Positions 42,518-51,833 of a stretch of DNA of 64,000 bases are shown piece after piece. Position numbers and translations under genes: made by a program. The DNA is taken from the NCBI RefSeq assembly GCF_017676345.1, contig NZ_JAFFZM010000004.1:186001-250000 (forward strand). Reading direction: 5' to 3'. The notes under the pieces were generated by a model, which saw only the letters and a program-made list of their open reading frames with translations, was not told where the DNA came from and did no database searches. Position 1 is the stretch's first letter, and each line of letters starts with the position of its first letter. Origin of the DNA: Streptomyces smyrnaeus. GTDB taxonomy: Bacteria > Actinomycetota > Actinomycetes > Streptomycetales > Streptomycetaceae.

Positions 42518-43102
42518 TCACCTGCCGTACAGGGCCGTACTGGCCTCCTCGGGCTGGTGCGGGCGGGCGTCGATGCCGTCGATGCTGTGGGCGTTCTTCT
42601 CGCGCATGTAGCTTTCGAGCTGGACCCCGGTCCTGCGCGCACCCCACTGGTCCTGCAGGTCGCGTTCCGAGACCAGGGTCATCTCCGGCACGGTGAACCC
42701 GCAGGAGTCGGCGATCCTGTTGAGGGAGACGACCACCACGGACCGGGGAATGGGGTGCTCTCCGAAGTGGCCGATCAGCCGGTTCCAGTCGGGGGAGTCC
42801 GGGAAGACGCACTCGCCGGTGCCGTAGAGGCGGAGGATCTTGGGGCGGGCGGTGAACGAGCAGACCATGAGAGTGATCCGGCCGTTCTCGCGGAGGTGGG
42901 CGATGGTCTCGGCGCCCGAGCCGATGAGGTCGAGATAGGCCACCGTGGTGTCGTCCAGCACCGCGAGGGTGTCCATGCCTCCCTTCGGCGACACATTGAC
43001 GTGACCGTCGCCCGCCAGCGGAGCGGTGGCCACGAAGAACATCGGGGCCTCCGCGATGAACGCGCGCAACGTCGGGGTCAGGGAGGGATAGAGCTTGCCC
43101 AT
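42518..43102 (-). CDS. Pyridoxamine 5'-phosphate oxidase-family flavoprotein
   Basis: This 194-residue split-barrel FMN protein has GHVNVSPKGGMDTLAVLDDT and ENGRITLMVCSFTARPKILR as the flavin-binding strands. The start ATG 43102 has GGAAAGGAG upstream. It is the last gene of the nine-gene minus-strand operon, 7 bp after the ATP-grasp stop. In this context it may reduce or oxidise an intermediate, but such proteins also bind heme or F420. Role inferred only from position. Confidence 0.85.
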   Translation of the reverse strand: MGKLYPSLTPTLRAFIAEAPMFFVATAPLAGDGHVNVSPKGGMDTLAVLDDTTVAYLDLIGSGAETIAHLRENGRITLMVCSFTARPKILRLYGTGECVFPDSPDWNRLIGHFGEHPIPRSVVVVSLNRIADSCGFTVPEMTLVSERDLQDQWGARRTGVQLESYMREKNAHSIDGIDARPHQPEEASTALYGR

Positions 43103-43109
43103 GGGAGTG

Positions 43110-44495
43110 TTACTCCTTTCCTCGGGGCTCGGCTCCTTCGGTGCCGAGTCCTGCCGGGCCCTTCCTTCCGGAAAGGACCGGCGGCTCGGCCGGGCGGTCG
43201 GGCGCAGGCGGTGTGCCCGGTTCGCTCCGGGGGAGAGGCGTCGTACCCAGGAGCCTGTCGGGTCGGGGCGCCACCGCGCTGATGTGGCGCCTGTCGGCAC
43301 GTCGCTCTCCCGGCGCGGTGCGGATGGTGATGCGTTCGGCGAGCTTTCGGGCCCGGTCCCGGGCCTCGGACGCGTCCGAGCCGCGCACCAGCACCAGGCC
43401 CGCGCGGTCGTAGGACCATGCGAGGGGGGAGACGGTGTCGCCCGGCGAGACGCTGATCTGCACGTCCAGGACATCGGGGTCGGCGCGCACCGCGTCCACT
43501 CCCTCGATCTGCTGGACCACCCCCGGTTCCGCCGTCAGGAAACGGACGGCTGCTCCGCCCCGCGGATCGCCGGGCGCCACGGGGCCGGTGGTGCCCGCGT
43601 ACCACCGGAAGGCGAGGGCGTCGATGTCGATTCCGTGGACCTCTTCGACCAGATCGACGATCCGGTCCCCACCGCGCCGGTTGTGGGACTCGATGAGCCG
43701 TGGGCCCTGCGGTGTGAGCTTGACCTCGGTGTGGGCCGGCCCGTCGGTGAGCCCGACGGCGTCGAGCATACGGGCGACCAGATCATCGACGCGCCTGGCC
43801 GACTCTGCCTCCAGCCCCGCCGGTTGCACATGGCCGATTTCCACCAGCGAGTCCAGCGTCTCCTTCGCGGTGTGCGCCAGGACGGTGTGGCGCCCGCCGA
43901 ACGAGAACGACTCGACGCTGATCTCGGGACCTTGCAGATACTCCTCGATCAGAAAGCTGTGGAGCCCGAACCGCTCCGCCCAGGCCGCGACCTCGGGTAC
44001 CTCGCGCAGCCCGTGCACGACGCGGACCCCGATGCTGCCGGACCCGAAACGGGGCTTGATCACCGCCGGTCCGTGCTCCTCGACGAAGGCGCGGATGTCG
44101 CGCTCGCCGTGTCCGGTCCCTACGGCCACACCGTCCACGCCGCGCTCCCGGAGCCGGGTGCGGAACGCCAGCTTGTCGTGCAGCAACTCCACCACGGAGT
44201 GTCCCGTGCCCGGCAGGCCCAGCGCGCTGGTGGCCGCGGCAGCGGACTCCAGGCCGTCCTCGGTCATCGAGACGACTCGCGCCAGGGGGCGCAGCCGATG
44301 GACGGTGCGCAGCAGTTCGGTGACCGCGGGCGGCTCCCAGTAGGCGACGAGGTGCGCTTCCTGGACGTCCCGCAGTCCCGCGGGGTCCAGCTCCCGAGGG
44401 TGGTGGACCCAGACGACGTCGTATCCGGCGGCCCTGGCCTTGCGTATCGCCGGCCTGGTCCCTCCGATGACGGCTATGCGCGGATTCTCGGTCAT
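43110..44495 (-). CDS. ATP-grasp domain carboxylate-amine ligase
   Basis: This 461-residue protein has an N-terminal pre-ATP-grasp Rossmann-like segment (IAVIGGTRPAIRKARAAGYD). An ATP-grasp core carries VIKPRFGSGSIGVRVVHGLR, then FLIEEYLQGPEISVESFSFG and EVKLTPQGPRLIESHNRRGG. It belongs to the group that makes amide bonds through acyl-phosphates. The C-terminal ~60 residues are a Pro/Arg-rich tail of doubtful structure. Its start overlaps the stop of the dehydrogenase gene by 4 nt. It resembles the divergent ATP-grasp at 53894, so two peptide bonds may be made. Confidence 0.88.
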   Translation of the reverse strand: MTENPRIAVIGGTRPAIRKARAAGYDVVWVHHPRELDPAGLRDVQEAHLVAYWEPPAVTELLRTVHRLRPLARVVSMTEDGLESAAAATSALGLPGTGHSVVELLHDKLAFRTRLRERGVDGVAVGTGHGERDIRAFVEEHGPAVIKPRFGSGSIGVRVVHGLREVPEVAAWAERFGLHSFLIEEYLQGPEISVESFSFGGRHTVLAHTAKETLDSLVEIGHVQPAGLEAESARRVDDLVARMLDAVGLTDGPAHTEVKLTPQGPRLIESHNRRGGDRIVDLVEEVHGIDIDALAFRWYAGTTGPVAPGDPRGGAAVRFLTAEPGVVQQIEGVDAVRADPDVLDVQISVSPGDTVSPLAWSYDRAGLVLVRGSDASEARDRARKLAERITIRTAPGERRADRRHISAVAPRPDRLLGTTPLPRSEPGTPPAPDRPAEPPVLSGRKGPAGLGTEGAEPRGKE

Positions 44496-45364
44496 GCTCG
44501 CAGCTCCCTGCCTGCCGCGGCCTCCAGCCAGCGGATCACCTCGACGTTGTCGGCGTCGGCCGGAAGGGCCGACTCCGCCTGCTGCCACAGTTGTCTGCAC
44601 ACGGAGCCGAACAACGTGGGGCCACCCGCCTGCTCTTCGAGTGCGGTACCGATCCGGATGTCCTTGAGCATCAGCCGGAGGGCGAACCCGGAGTCGAAGG
44701 TGCCGGTCAGCACATGGTCCGGGAGCTTGGTCTGCGAAGCGTGGTTGCGCCCGGTGGAACTGTTGATCACTTCGAGCATGGTGGCGGGTTCCAGCCCGAA
44801 AGCACCGCCGGCCAGCATGACTTCCGCGACCGCCGCCATGTTGATGGCGGAGAGCAGGTTGTTGAGGGCTTTGAGCGCGTGGCCGGCGCCGGTCGGGCCC
44901 ACGCGATGGACGGTGCCGAGTCTTCGGAGCACGGGCTCGGCACGGTCGAGGGCGTCGCGCCCGCCCGCGGCCATCAAGGTGAGTTCGCCCCCGCGGGCGG
45001 CGGCCGGGCTCCCGGAGACGGGGGCGTCCACCACGGAGACCTTCCATCGGGCTGCCAGCTCGGCCAGTTCCAGGGTGGATTCCGGGGCCGATGAGCTTGT
45101 GTCGATGATGAGCGAGCCCGGCGCGAGGTGCGGCAGCAGCGCGTCGGCGACCTGCCGAACCGCCGCGCCGTCGGGCAGCATCGTGATCACGACCGGGGCG
45201 GCCACTCCCGCCGCTTCCGGCGCCGCGACCACACCCTCGTGCTCAGCCGCGCGGCGCGTCATCTCCGCGTCGATGTCGAACGCGGCCACCGTCAGTCCAC
45301 TGTCGGCGAGCCGTCGGCACATGCCCCCGCCCATGACTCCCAGTCCCGCGAAGCCGATACGCAT
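44492..45364 (-). CDS. 3-Hydroxyisobutyrate dehydrogenase-like NAD(P) reductase
   Basis: This 290-residue beta-hydroxyacid dehydrogenase has the nucleotide motif GFAGLGVMGGGM at the N-terminus. The substrate loop is VVDAPVSGSPAAARGGELTL, and the catalytic Lys165 lies in GHALKALNN. The family oxidises 3-hydroxy acids or reduces the semialdehydes. In this operon it would act on a hydroxymethyl-bearing acid made by the PanB-like enzyme, which is inference. It overlaps the ATP-grasp gene by 4 nt. Confidence 0.92.
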   Translation of the reverse strand: MRIGFAGLGVMGGGMCRRLADSGLTVAAFDIDAEMTRRAAEHEGVVAAPEAAGVAAPVVITMLPDGAAVRQVADALLPHLAPGSLIIDTSSSAPESTLELAELAARWKVSVVDAPVSGSPAAARGGELTLMAAGGRDALDRAEPVLRRLGTVHRVGPTGAGHALKALNNLLSAINMAAVAEVMLAGGAFGLEPATMLEVINSSTGRNHASQTKLPDHVLTGTFDSGFALRLMLKDIRIGTALEEQAGGPTLFGSVCRQLWQQAESALPADADNVEVIRWLEAAAGRELRA

Positions 45365-45420
45365 TCTTCCACTCCTCATCTGCTTCGATTCTGCGGTCCG
45401 TCGCCTCGTGTCGGCCTCGG

Positions 45421-46149
45421 TCAGCCTCCTGACAGTCCACGTACGAGCAGTACGAGGGCCGCTCCCACCGACAGCGTGAGCACCGCACGGCGCATCCGGT
45501 CGCCCTCCAGGTGGTGGCGCAGCCGCCCGGAAGCCAGGAAGCCGAGTGCCATCGACGGGAGCAGCATCCCTCCGGCCACCAGTTGTTCGGCCGGCAGACG
45601 GTGGGCCGCCGCGAGGGTTCCCAGGGACAGCAACGCACCGACGGCGAAGAAGACGCCCAGGGTGCCGCGCACGGTCGGCCCCGGCTCGCGGTGGTAGATC
45701 AGTGCCATGAAGGGACCGCCGATCGAGGACGTGGTGCCGGTGATCCCCGCCACCACACCGGAGGCGACCAGCGTCGTGCGGTTGCGGGGAAGCCGAGCCG
45801 GGTCGAAGGTCAGCAGCGAGACGACGGCCAGCGTGATGCCGGCGGCCAGCAGGTCCAACACGGGCCCGGACACGAGAACGATCACGTATGCGGCCGTGGC
45901 CGTCCCCGCGATACGCCCCAGCAGCGCCCAGGAGACGCCGTACCAGTCGGCGTGTCCGACCTCCCGGGACACGGCGAGCAGCGCGAGCCCCAGCGCGACG
46001 AGCAGCATCGCGCCCGGCATCAGCCCTGGGGCGGCGATCTGCACCACCGGGGCGGCTACGACGGCCAGGCCGACGCCCATGGTGCCTTGCACGATCGCCC
46101 CGAGGAACACGGCCACGGCCGCGCACGTCAGTACCGTCGTGTCAGGCAC
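45421..46149 (-). CDS. TauE/SafE family permease
   Basis: This 242-residue protein has about seven predicted membrane helices. The N-terminal motif FLGAIVQGTMGVGLAVVAAP and the internal repeat ASGVVAGITGTTSSIGGPFM are diagnostic of the sulfite/organosulfonate exporter family. It starts at GTG 46149, overlapping the MFS gene by 8 nt. It likely moves an anionic precursor or product. A second TauE-like gene lies at 57373. Confidence 0.9.
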   Translation of the reverse strand: MPDTTVLTCAAVAVFLGAIVQGTMGVGLAVVAAPVVQIAAPGLMPGAMLLVALGLALLAVSREVGHADWYGVSWALLGRIAGTATAAYVIVLVSGPVLDLLAAGITLAVVSLLTFDPARLPRNRTTLVASGVVAGITGTTSSIGGPFMALIYHREPGPTVRGTLGVFFAVGALLSLGTLAAAHRLPAEQLVAGGMLLPSMALGFLASGRLRHHLEGDRMRRAVLTLSVGAALVLLVRGLSGG

Positions 46150-47392
46150 GGGCGAGCGCCCCGATCCTCGTCCCGGCCCCGAGCGCCACCCGTTCCGCGG
46201 CCATCCCGGCGCAGAGGAAGACGACCGCGGCCACCACCCATCCCGCCGTACCGGAAGCGAGGAGCGCTCCGGTCACCACGAGCGGCCCGACGATGCGCTC
46301 GGTGGACAGCCCCATGTTGAACACGGAGAGGTAGCGGCCCCGCGACTCCTCGGGCGCCAGGGCGATGGACAGTTCCCAGGCCGCCGAGTTCGCCAGCACC
46401 TCACCCAGCGTCAGAGCGACCACGGCGGCGGTCAGCCACCCGATGGCGTACCAGCCGTCGGCGCCGCCCGCAGTGGCGAAGCAGATCGCGCACACGGCCA
46501 TGGCGCCCCCGGCGACGGCGAACAGCCGACTGGTGCGCCGCAGCCCGTCCGCGAGCCGGCTGACCGGGATCTGCATCAGGACGACCAGCCCCGTGTTGAC
46601 CGCGAACAGGACGGAGACCATGTACCGCGGGGCGTCCGTGCGCTCCAGCACCCACAGCGGCATGGCCACCATGAGCAGCACGTCGAAGAAGCTGAGCAGG
46701 AAGTTGAGCATCGTCAGGACGAGATAACGCGGATACGGGAGCACCGAGCGCACCGAGCGCACCGCACGAGCGCGCTTCCCGCCGTCGTCGGCGGCGTGCT
46801 TCGGCGAACCGGCCGGCCGGCCGCCCGCCGGAACGCGGAGGACCAGGACCGCCCCACCGACGAAAGCCGCCCCTATGACCCCCAAAGTGAGCTGGTAGGC
46901 CACCAAGGTGTCGCTGACGAGTGCGACTCCGGCGGCGACCGCGCCGAGGCCCAGCCCGCAGTTGCGTACGACGTTGATCACGGCGAGGAGGGTGGTGCGT
47001 TCGAGCGGTACCGGAACGGTGGCGGCGACGAGGGCCTGCAGCACCGGCGGCCCGGAGCGGTCCGCCGCCAGCGCGAACAGGGTGACCGCCATGAACTCCC
47101 AGAAGGTGGAGACGAACCCGTAGGCGACACAGCAGACCGCGCGTGCGGCGTAGAGCGTCGCCAGTACGCGGCGTGGGCCGATACGGTCCGCCAGCTCACC
47201 GGCGATGAGCGTGACCCCGATCGCCACGGCGCCCGCTGCGGCGAGGCCCGCACCGACCTCGCCCGCGCTCAGCCCCACCTGGCGGGTGAAGAACGCCATG
47301 GAACTGGCCATGAACAGGCCGATTCCCAGCGACTGGACCAGCGCGGCGGTGACCAGACGGCCACCGCCCGCGGCGAGACGGGGCAACCTCAC
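46142..47392 (-). CDS. Major facilitator superfamily exporter
   Basis: This 416-residue protein has twelve predicted membrane segments and the loop-2 motif GELADRIGPRRVLATLYAAR. Its central cytoplasmic loop is Arg/Lys-rich. The N-terminus is short and starts at GTG 47392, immediately after the diiron-enzyme stop codon. In a biosynthetic operon it is the natural candidate for product efflux and self-protection. Confidence 0.9.
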   Translation of the reverse strand: MRLPRLAAGGGRLVTAALVQSLGIGLFMASSMAFFTRQVGLSAGEVGAGLAAAGAVAIGVTLIAGELADRIGPRRVLATLYAARAVCCVAYGFVSTFWEFMAVTLFALAADRSGPPVLQALVAATVPVPLERTTLLAVINVVRNCGLGLGAVAAGVALVSDTLVAYQLTLGVIGAAFVGGAVLVLRVPAGGRPAGSPKHAADDGGKRARAVRSVRSVLPYPRYLVLTMLNFLLSFFDVLLMVAMPLWVLERTDAPRYMVSVLFAVNTGLVVLMQIPVSRLADGLRRTSRLFAVAGGAMAVCAICFATAGGADGWYAIGWLTAAVVALTLGEVLANSAAWELSIALAPEESRGRYLSVFNMGLSTERIVGPLVVTGALLASGTAGWVVAAVVFLCAGMAAERVALGAGTRIGALARA

Positions 47393-47393
47393 C

Positions 47394-48365
47394 TCACTGG
47401 GCTCCGAACGAGAAGTCGACGTCGTCCTCGAGCTCCATCTCCCTGACGATGCGGCGGATGCCGGAGAAGTCGCGCACCAGCAGGTCGTTGCCGGCCTGGG
47501 CGCGGCAGTCCGCGACGATCTCGTCGGCGTGCTCGATGCCCGCGTGCTTCAGGACGTCGGGCCACACCTCGAAGTCCTGGGCGACGAAGGCGTTCAGGGC
47601 GCGGGGCAGGGCGTCGACGAACGCCCTGCGCTGCTCGGTGTTCATGTGTACGAACAGGGATTTGGCGACCTCCACCATCACCGAGGAGTGCGCCGACTCG
47701 TCCCTGGCGTGCAGACGTGGCACGAGGGCGTGCAAGGGCTGCACCGTCGTGTCCCGGGACAGCAGCTCCAGATAGGCGTTGACGCTGATCTCGGAGACCG
47801 TCGTCCACACCAGTTTGAGCAGGTCCCGCTCCCACTTCTCGGACGTCTCCGCTTCGGCCTGGAGCAGCCTGCGGTAGGTGACGGTGTGCGGGTAGCTCGG
47901 CTCGTTGACGACCTCGCGTACCTCGCGGGTGCGCTGCATGGCCACCATGTGCATATAGGTGTGCCAGACCTCGTCCACGTGGGTCTGCTGCACCGCCCGC
48001 TTGAGCTGCACCCCGTCGGCACCCGGGAAGACACCGTGCATGATCATGGCGAAGGTGGGGTTGGCCACGTACTCCTCGGCTGCGATGACCCGCTCGTTGT
48101 AGACGAGCCAGGCCATGGTGAGCACCTGCTGACGCTTCTCGGGGTCTGCCGCCACGAAGTGCGGGTGCTCGGCGAAGGGCAGCAGGTGCACCGGGTAGTC
48201 GGGAAGCGTCCGGTCGTACTCCTCGGGTTCCGCGATCTGGTCGAGGTCGGTGCGGATGGTGGCCCGCCTCGGCCAGGAGGCGGCGATGCGGCGCAGTACC
48301 GACTCGTCGATGGCGTGCTCGTGCCCGGCTGTTCCGTCCTCGCTGTGCTCGCTCAGGACCGTCAC
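47394..48365 (-). CDS. AurF-type diiron N-oxygenase
   Basis: This 323-residue helical protein is related to p-aminobenzoate N-oxygenase AurF and to CmlI, which oxidise amines to hydroxylamines and nitro groups. All seven diiron ligands are present with the AurF spacing: Glu97 (VIAAEEYV), Glu132 and His135 (VDEVWHTY), Glu192 (VSEISVNAY), His219, Glu223 and His226 (LHARDESAHSSV). It starts at GTG 48365, overlapping the aminotransferase gene. The substrate amine is probably made by one of the two aminotransferases of the operon. Confidence 0.92.
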   Translation of the reverse strand: MTVLSEHSEDGTAGHEHAIDESVLRRIAASWPRRATIRTDLDQIAEPEEYDRTLPDYPVHLLPFAEHPHFVAADPEKRQQVLTMAWLVYNERVIAAEEYVANPTFAMIMHGVFPGADGVQLKRAVQQTHVDEVWHTYMHMVAMQRTREVREVVNEPSYPHTVTYRRLLQAEAETSEKWERDLLKLVWTTVSEISVNAYLELLSRDTTVQPLHALVPRLHARDESAHSSVMVEVAKSLFVHMNTEQRRAFVDALPRALNAFVAQDFEVWPDVLKHAGIEHADEIVADCRAQAGNDLLVRDFSGIRRIVREMELEDDVDFSFGAQ

Positions 48366-49648
48366 AGTTCCTCCTTCGACGTTGCTGCTGCCTCTTCGAC
48401 GGCCGCCCCGAGAATCCCGAAACCGTGCTCGAGCACCGCGGGATCCGCGACGATCGGCGGCATGATCTTCAGGACTTCCCCGCGGGCTCCGGAGGTCTCC
48501 ACCAGCAGCCCGCGACCGAACGCGGCACGGGAGACACGGTCGGCGAGACCCCGGTCGGAGAAGGCCAGGCCCCGCATCAGACCTCGTCCGCGGACTTCGC
48601 AGCCCAGTTGGTCGTGCGTACGTGCCATCCCGGCGAGCAGTTCGCCGAAATGCGCCGCGGTGTTGCGTATCCGCCCGGTGAACTCCGGGTCCGCCCAGAA
48701 CTCCAAGCAGGCCGCGGCGGAGACGAAGGCGAGGTTGTTGCCACGGAAGGTGCCGCTGTGCTCGCCCGGCCCCAGCTGGTCGAGTTCGGGCTTGACCAGG
48801 ACCAGCGCCATCGGCAGCCCGAATCCGCTGATCGACTTGGACAGGCAGACCATGTCCGGGACGATGCCCGCCTCTTCGAAACTGAAGAAGGTGCCGGTGC
48901 GTCCGCAGCCTGCCTGGATGTCGTCGACGATGAGCAGGACGCCCCGCTCGCGGGCCGCGTCGGCGAGCCGGCGCAACCACCCGGCGTCGGCCGCGGCGAG
49001 CCCTCCCTCGCCTTGCACCGTCTCCACGACGATCGCCGCGGGCAGGTCGACACCGCTGCCGGGGTCGTCGAGCATCCGGGTGAGGTGGTCGACGGTGTCG
49101 ACCGCTTCGCCGGAGTACCCGTCGTAGGGCATCCGGGTGACGTGCCCCAGGGGCACGCCGGCGGCGCCCCGCTTGAACGCCGTGGCGGAGGCCGAGAGCG
49201 CGCCGAGCGACAGCCCGTGGAAGCCGCCGGTGAAGGCGATGATCTCGGTACGCCCGGTGACCCTGCGCGCCGTCTTGAAGGCGGCCTCGACGGCGTTGGT
49301 GCCGGTGGGCCCGGTGAACTGCACGCGGTAGGAGAGGGACCGGGGTTCGAGCACCACGTCGCGGAAGCGGGTCAGGAAGTCCGCCTTGGCACCGGTGTGC
49401 ATGTCCAGTCCGTGCACCGGCCCGTCGGCCAGCAGATAGTCCACGACGGCACGGCGCACCTCTGGGTGGTTGTGGCCGTAGTTCAAGGCGCCCGCTCCGG
49501 ACAGGAAGTCGATGTACTCCCTTCCGTCCCGGTCCCACATGCGGTGGCCGCTCGCCTTGGTGAAGACGGCGGGGAAGCGACGGCAGTAGGTTCTGACGGC
49601 GGACTCGAGCTCGTCGAAGACGTTCTCGGCCGACTCGGTCACGGTCAT
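48362..49648 (-). CDS. Class III aminotransferase, EctB (diaminobutyrate-oxoglutarate transaminase)-like
   Basis: This 428-residue PLP enzyme has FLSGAGALNYGHNHPEVR near the N-terminus and VQFTGPTGTNAVEAAFKTAR as the phosphate-binding region. DDIQAGCGRTGTFFSFE precedes the Schiff-base lysine in CLSKSISGFGLPMA. These are closest to EctB-type 2,4-diaminobutyrate transaminases, which aminate an omega-aldehyde. No ectoine synthase genes are present. Overlaps on both sides (4 nt) embed it in the operon, directly before the N-oxygenase. Confidence 0.92.
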   Translation of the reverse strand: MTVTESAENVFDELESAVRTYCRRFPAVFTKASGHRMWDRDGREYIDFLSGAGALNYGHNHPEVRRAVVDYLLADGPVHGLDMHTGAKADFLTRFRDVVLEPRSLSYRVQFTGPTGTNAVEAAFKTARRVTGRTEIIAFTGGFHGLSLGALSASATAFKRGAAGVPLGHVTRMPYDGYSGEAVDTVDHLTRMLDDPGSGVDLPAAIVVETVQGEGGLAAADAGWLRRLADAARERGVLLIVDDIQAGCGRTGTFFSFEEAGIVPDMVCLSKSISGFGLPMALVLVKPELDQLGPGEHSGTFRGNNLAFVSAAACLEFWADPEFTGRIRNTAAHFGELLAGMARTHDQLGCEVRGRGLMRGLAFSDRGLADRVSRAAFGRGLLVETSGARGEVLKIMPPIVADPAVLEHGFGILGAAVEEAAATSKEEL

Positions 49649-50613
49649 GAGCGGCTCCAGGGGTCCGTGTCGGCGATCCGCGCGGTGTCGCGGTGCCCGA
49701 GGGTGGTGCGGGGGGAGAGCGGGAACCAGCCGGCGAGGGTGAGCCGGATCAGCTCGCGCATCCTGTCGGCGATGAGCTCGGGCCCGTAGGCGGTGGCCAC
49801 GTCGGCGGCGTCGATGACCGCGGTCGGCGGGAAGTACCGGGACGCGCGCGCAGGACGCACCACCGCGTCCCAGAGGTTGAGGCTCTGGCCGCCCCACCGG
49901 GCCCGTCCGCTGAACACGGAGTAGATGGGCAGGCCCTTCCCGTCCGGTCGGCTGAGCGCCTGGTTGACCGGTTCGCTGACCATCTCGACGATCAGGCCGC
50001 AGGCCCCCGCGTCCCGGGCCCGGCGGGCCCAGGCGAACAGCTCGAAGGCTGTTTCGAGGTCGTCACCGTGTCGGCCGAGTGTGCTGCGCTGCGGCGTGTA
50101 CCCGAGGTGCACCAGGGTCGGGGTTCCGGTGGCCGCCACAGCCTCTGCGCACCGCAGGTCGTCCTCGCAGGACACCTCAATCTTCACGGCATCGGCCCCG
50201 GCCGCGGTGAACCGGTCGGCTGCGGCGAGGGCCCGGTGGGCGTTCCGGGTGGTGCCGTCGGGCAGATCCGAGAGCAGAAAGGGACGGCGGTCTTCGGGGA
50301 ACTCCTTGTCCATGGCGCCACGGACCTCACCGACGAGGCCGACCAGGGTGGCCAGGGCCCACTCCTCCTCGGCCGGCCCGGTCATGGCCGTGCCGGGCCG
50401 GCCGAGATGCGTCATGAAGTAGGAATCGCCGACCATGACGCACTCGACAGGGCTGTCGGCCAGATCGGGGGTGCACAGCGCCCGCGCCAGGCCCTCGACC
50501 TCGTAGTCGCGGTAGACGTTGATCTTCAGCCCGAGTTGAGCCGGGGAAGAGTAGCGTCGTAGATAGGGAGCAAGCGTTCCGCCGGTGAGTAAGGTGGCAG
50601 AGTCAGCGCTCAC
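49645..50613 (-). CDS. PanB-like ketopantoate hydroxymethyltransferase homologue
   Basis: This 322-residue (beta/alpha)8 enzyme is related to PanB, which adds a hydroxymethyl group from methylene-tetrahydrofolate to a 2-oxo acid. VECVMVGDSYFMTHLGRPGT matches the PanB metal/substrate loop. LLSDLPDGT, AGADAVKIE and LGYTPQ correspond to later active-site segments. It is divergent enough to be pathway-specific, not the housekeeping PanB. GTG 50613 follows AAGGAGG by seven bases, and the gene overlaps the aminotransferase by 11 nt. Confidence 0.85.
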   Translation of the reverse strand: MSADSATLLTGGTLAPYLRRYSSPAQLGLKINVYRDYEVEGLARALCTPDLADSPVECVMVGDSYFMTHLGRPGTAMTGPAEEEWALATLVGLVGEVRGAMDKEFPEDRRPFLLSDLPDGTTRNAHRALAAADRFTAAGADAVKIEVSCEDDLRCAEAVAATGTPTLVHLGYTPQRSTLGRHGDDLETAFELFAWARRARDAGACGLIVEMVSEPVNQALSRPDGKGLPIYSVFSGRARWGGQSLNLWDAVVRPARASRYFPPTAVIDAADVATAYGPELIADRMRELIRLTLAGWFPLSPRTTLGHRDTARIADTDPWSRS

Positions 50614-51772
50614 TAATGGCCTCCTTGTAGACCTTGTTGATGCGTTGGACGGCGTCCCGGACGGCCTCCGGGGGCGCGGCCGTGAAGCAGATCCGGGCCC
50701 AGTCGCGGCAGTGCTCACCGAACACCCGGCCCGGCGCGAGGCCGACACCGTTCTCGGCACAGCTGCGCACGAACCGCTCACCGTCACCGAGCGCGCTCAG
50801 GTCGAGGAAGGTGTAGAGGGTCCCGGAGACGGCGGTGTGGGGAATGTCGAGGTATTCGTCCGCCAGACGCCAAGCGTCGTACGCGCGCGCACGTCGGTCG
50901 GCGAGTTCGCTCTCCGGCGTGGCCAGCGCCTCGTAGGCGGCGAACTGGGACGGTGTCGATACGGAGTACAGCGTGTGCAGCGACCACTTGGTAAGAGCCT
51001 CCTCGCAGCCCGGTGGCGAGACGAGGTGGCCGACCCGGGCGCCCGGCATCGCATAGGTCTTGCTGCAGGTGTGCACGGAGAAGGTGCGCTCGGCCGCACG
51101 GCCGACGGCGGCGGAGTCGAGGAATCCGTCCTGCGAGAAGTCGTAGTTCTCGTAGGCGTTGTCCGCGATCAGCCACAGGTCGTGCCGTTCGGCCAGTTCC
51201 GTGAGCCCGGCGAGCGCTTGCTCGTCGAGGCGGAAGCCGGTGGGGTTGTTCGGGTTGTTGAAGTAGATGGCCCGCGTCCGGTCGGTCACCGCCTGCTCGA
51301 CGGCGCCGAGGAAGTCGAAGCCGGGGTCTGCGCACAGCTCCAGGAAGACGGGGACCTCGCGGGGCACCCCGCCTGCCGCCCGGACCAGGCCGGTGGCGAA
51401 GAGCCACTGCGGAGAGAGGATCACCACCTCGTCGCCAGGGGCGAGTACGGCGCGCAGCACCACCCCGATGGCGTGCGTCGCCCCGCCCGTGACGAGCACC
51501 TGGTCGACGTCCACGGTGGCGCCTCGCCGGGCGGAGGCCGCCGCGGCGAAGGCCTCGCGGAGCGCCGGGACACCTGCGGGCGGGGCGTGTTCGTGCGCGG
51601 AGATACCGAAGTCGGCACGCTCCCACACCCGGGGCCGGGCGCACGGCTCGAAGACCGTCTTGCCCTGGTGGAGGCCGACGGGGAGCGCGTGTGCGTGGTC
51701 GCGCAGCAACTGCTGGACGGCGACGAGGGGAGACGGGGCGATGTCGGACAGTGGACTGGCCAATGACGGCAT
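50603..51772 (-). CDS. Class I/II PLP-dependent aminotransferase
   Basis: This 389-residue protein is the first gene of the biosynthetic operon, with ATG 51772 preceded by GAGGAG. VTGGATHAIGVVLRAVLAPG forms the cofactor phosphate loop. AIYFNNPNNPTGF is the PLP ring-contact strand and HTCSKTYAMPGARVG carries the Schiff-base lysine. Such enzymes interconvert 2-oxo and amino acids. With PanB it could convert a hydroxymethylated 2-oxo acid to a gamma-hydroxy amino acid, which is inference. An in-frame extension upstream is Arg-rich and not used. Confidence 0.92.
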   Translation of the reverse strand: MPSLASPLSDIAPSPLVAVQQLLRDHAHALPVGLHQGKTVFEPCARPRVWERADFGISAHEHAPPAGVPALREAFAAAASARRGATVDVDQVLVTGGATHAIGVVLRAVLAPGDEVVILSPQWLFATGLVRAAGGVPREVPVFLELCADPGFDFLGAVEQAVTDRTRAIYFNNPNNPTGFRLDEQALAGLTELAERHDLWLIADNAYENYDFSQDGFLDSAAVGRAAERTFSVHTCSKTYAMPGARVGHLVSPPGCEEALTKWSLHTLYSVSTPSQFAAYEALATPESELADRRARAYDAWRLADEYLDIPHTAVSGTLYTFLDLSALGDGERFVRSCAENGVGLAPGRVFGEHCRDWARICFTAAPPEAVRDAVQRINKVYKEAISER

Positions 51773-51833
51773 GACGGACGGCTCCTCGTTCGCTGACGGT
51801 CCGGTGATCTGTCGGTAAGAGGGCAGCGAGCAC

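Noticed and set aside
48362..49648. Ectoine cluster based on the EctB-like gene
   Set aside because: EctA, EctC and EctD homologues are absent from the surroundings.
48425..49789. A 454-codon plus-strand frame opposite the EctB-like aminotransferase
   Set aside because: Antisense to a gene with a complete PLP signature and operon overlaps on both sides.
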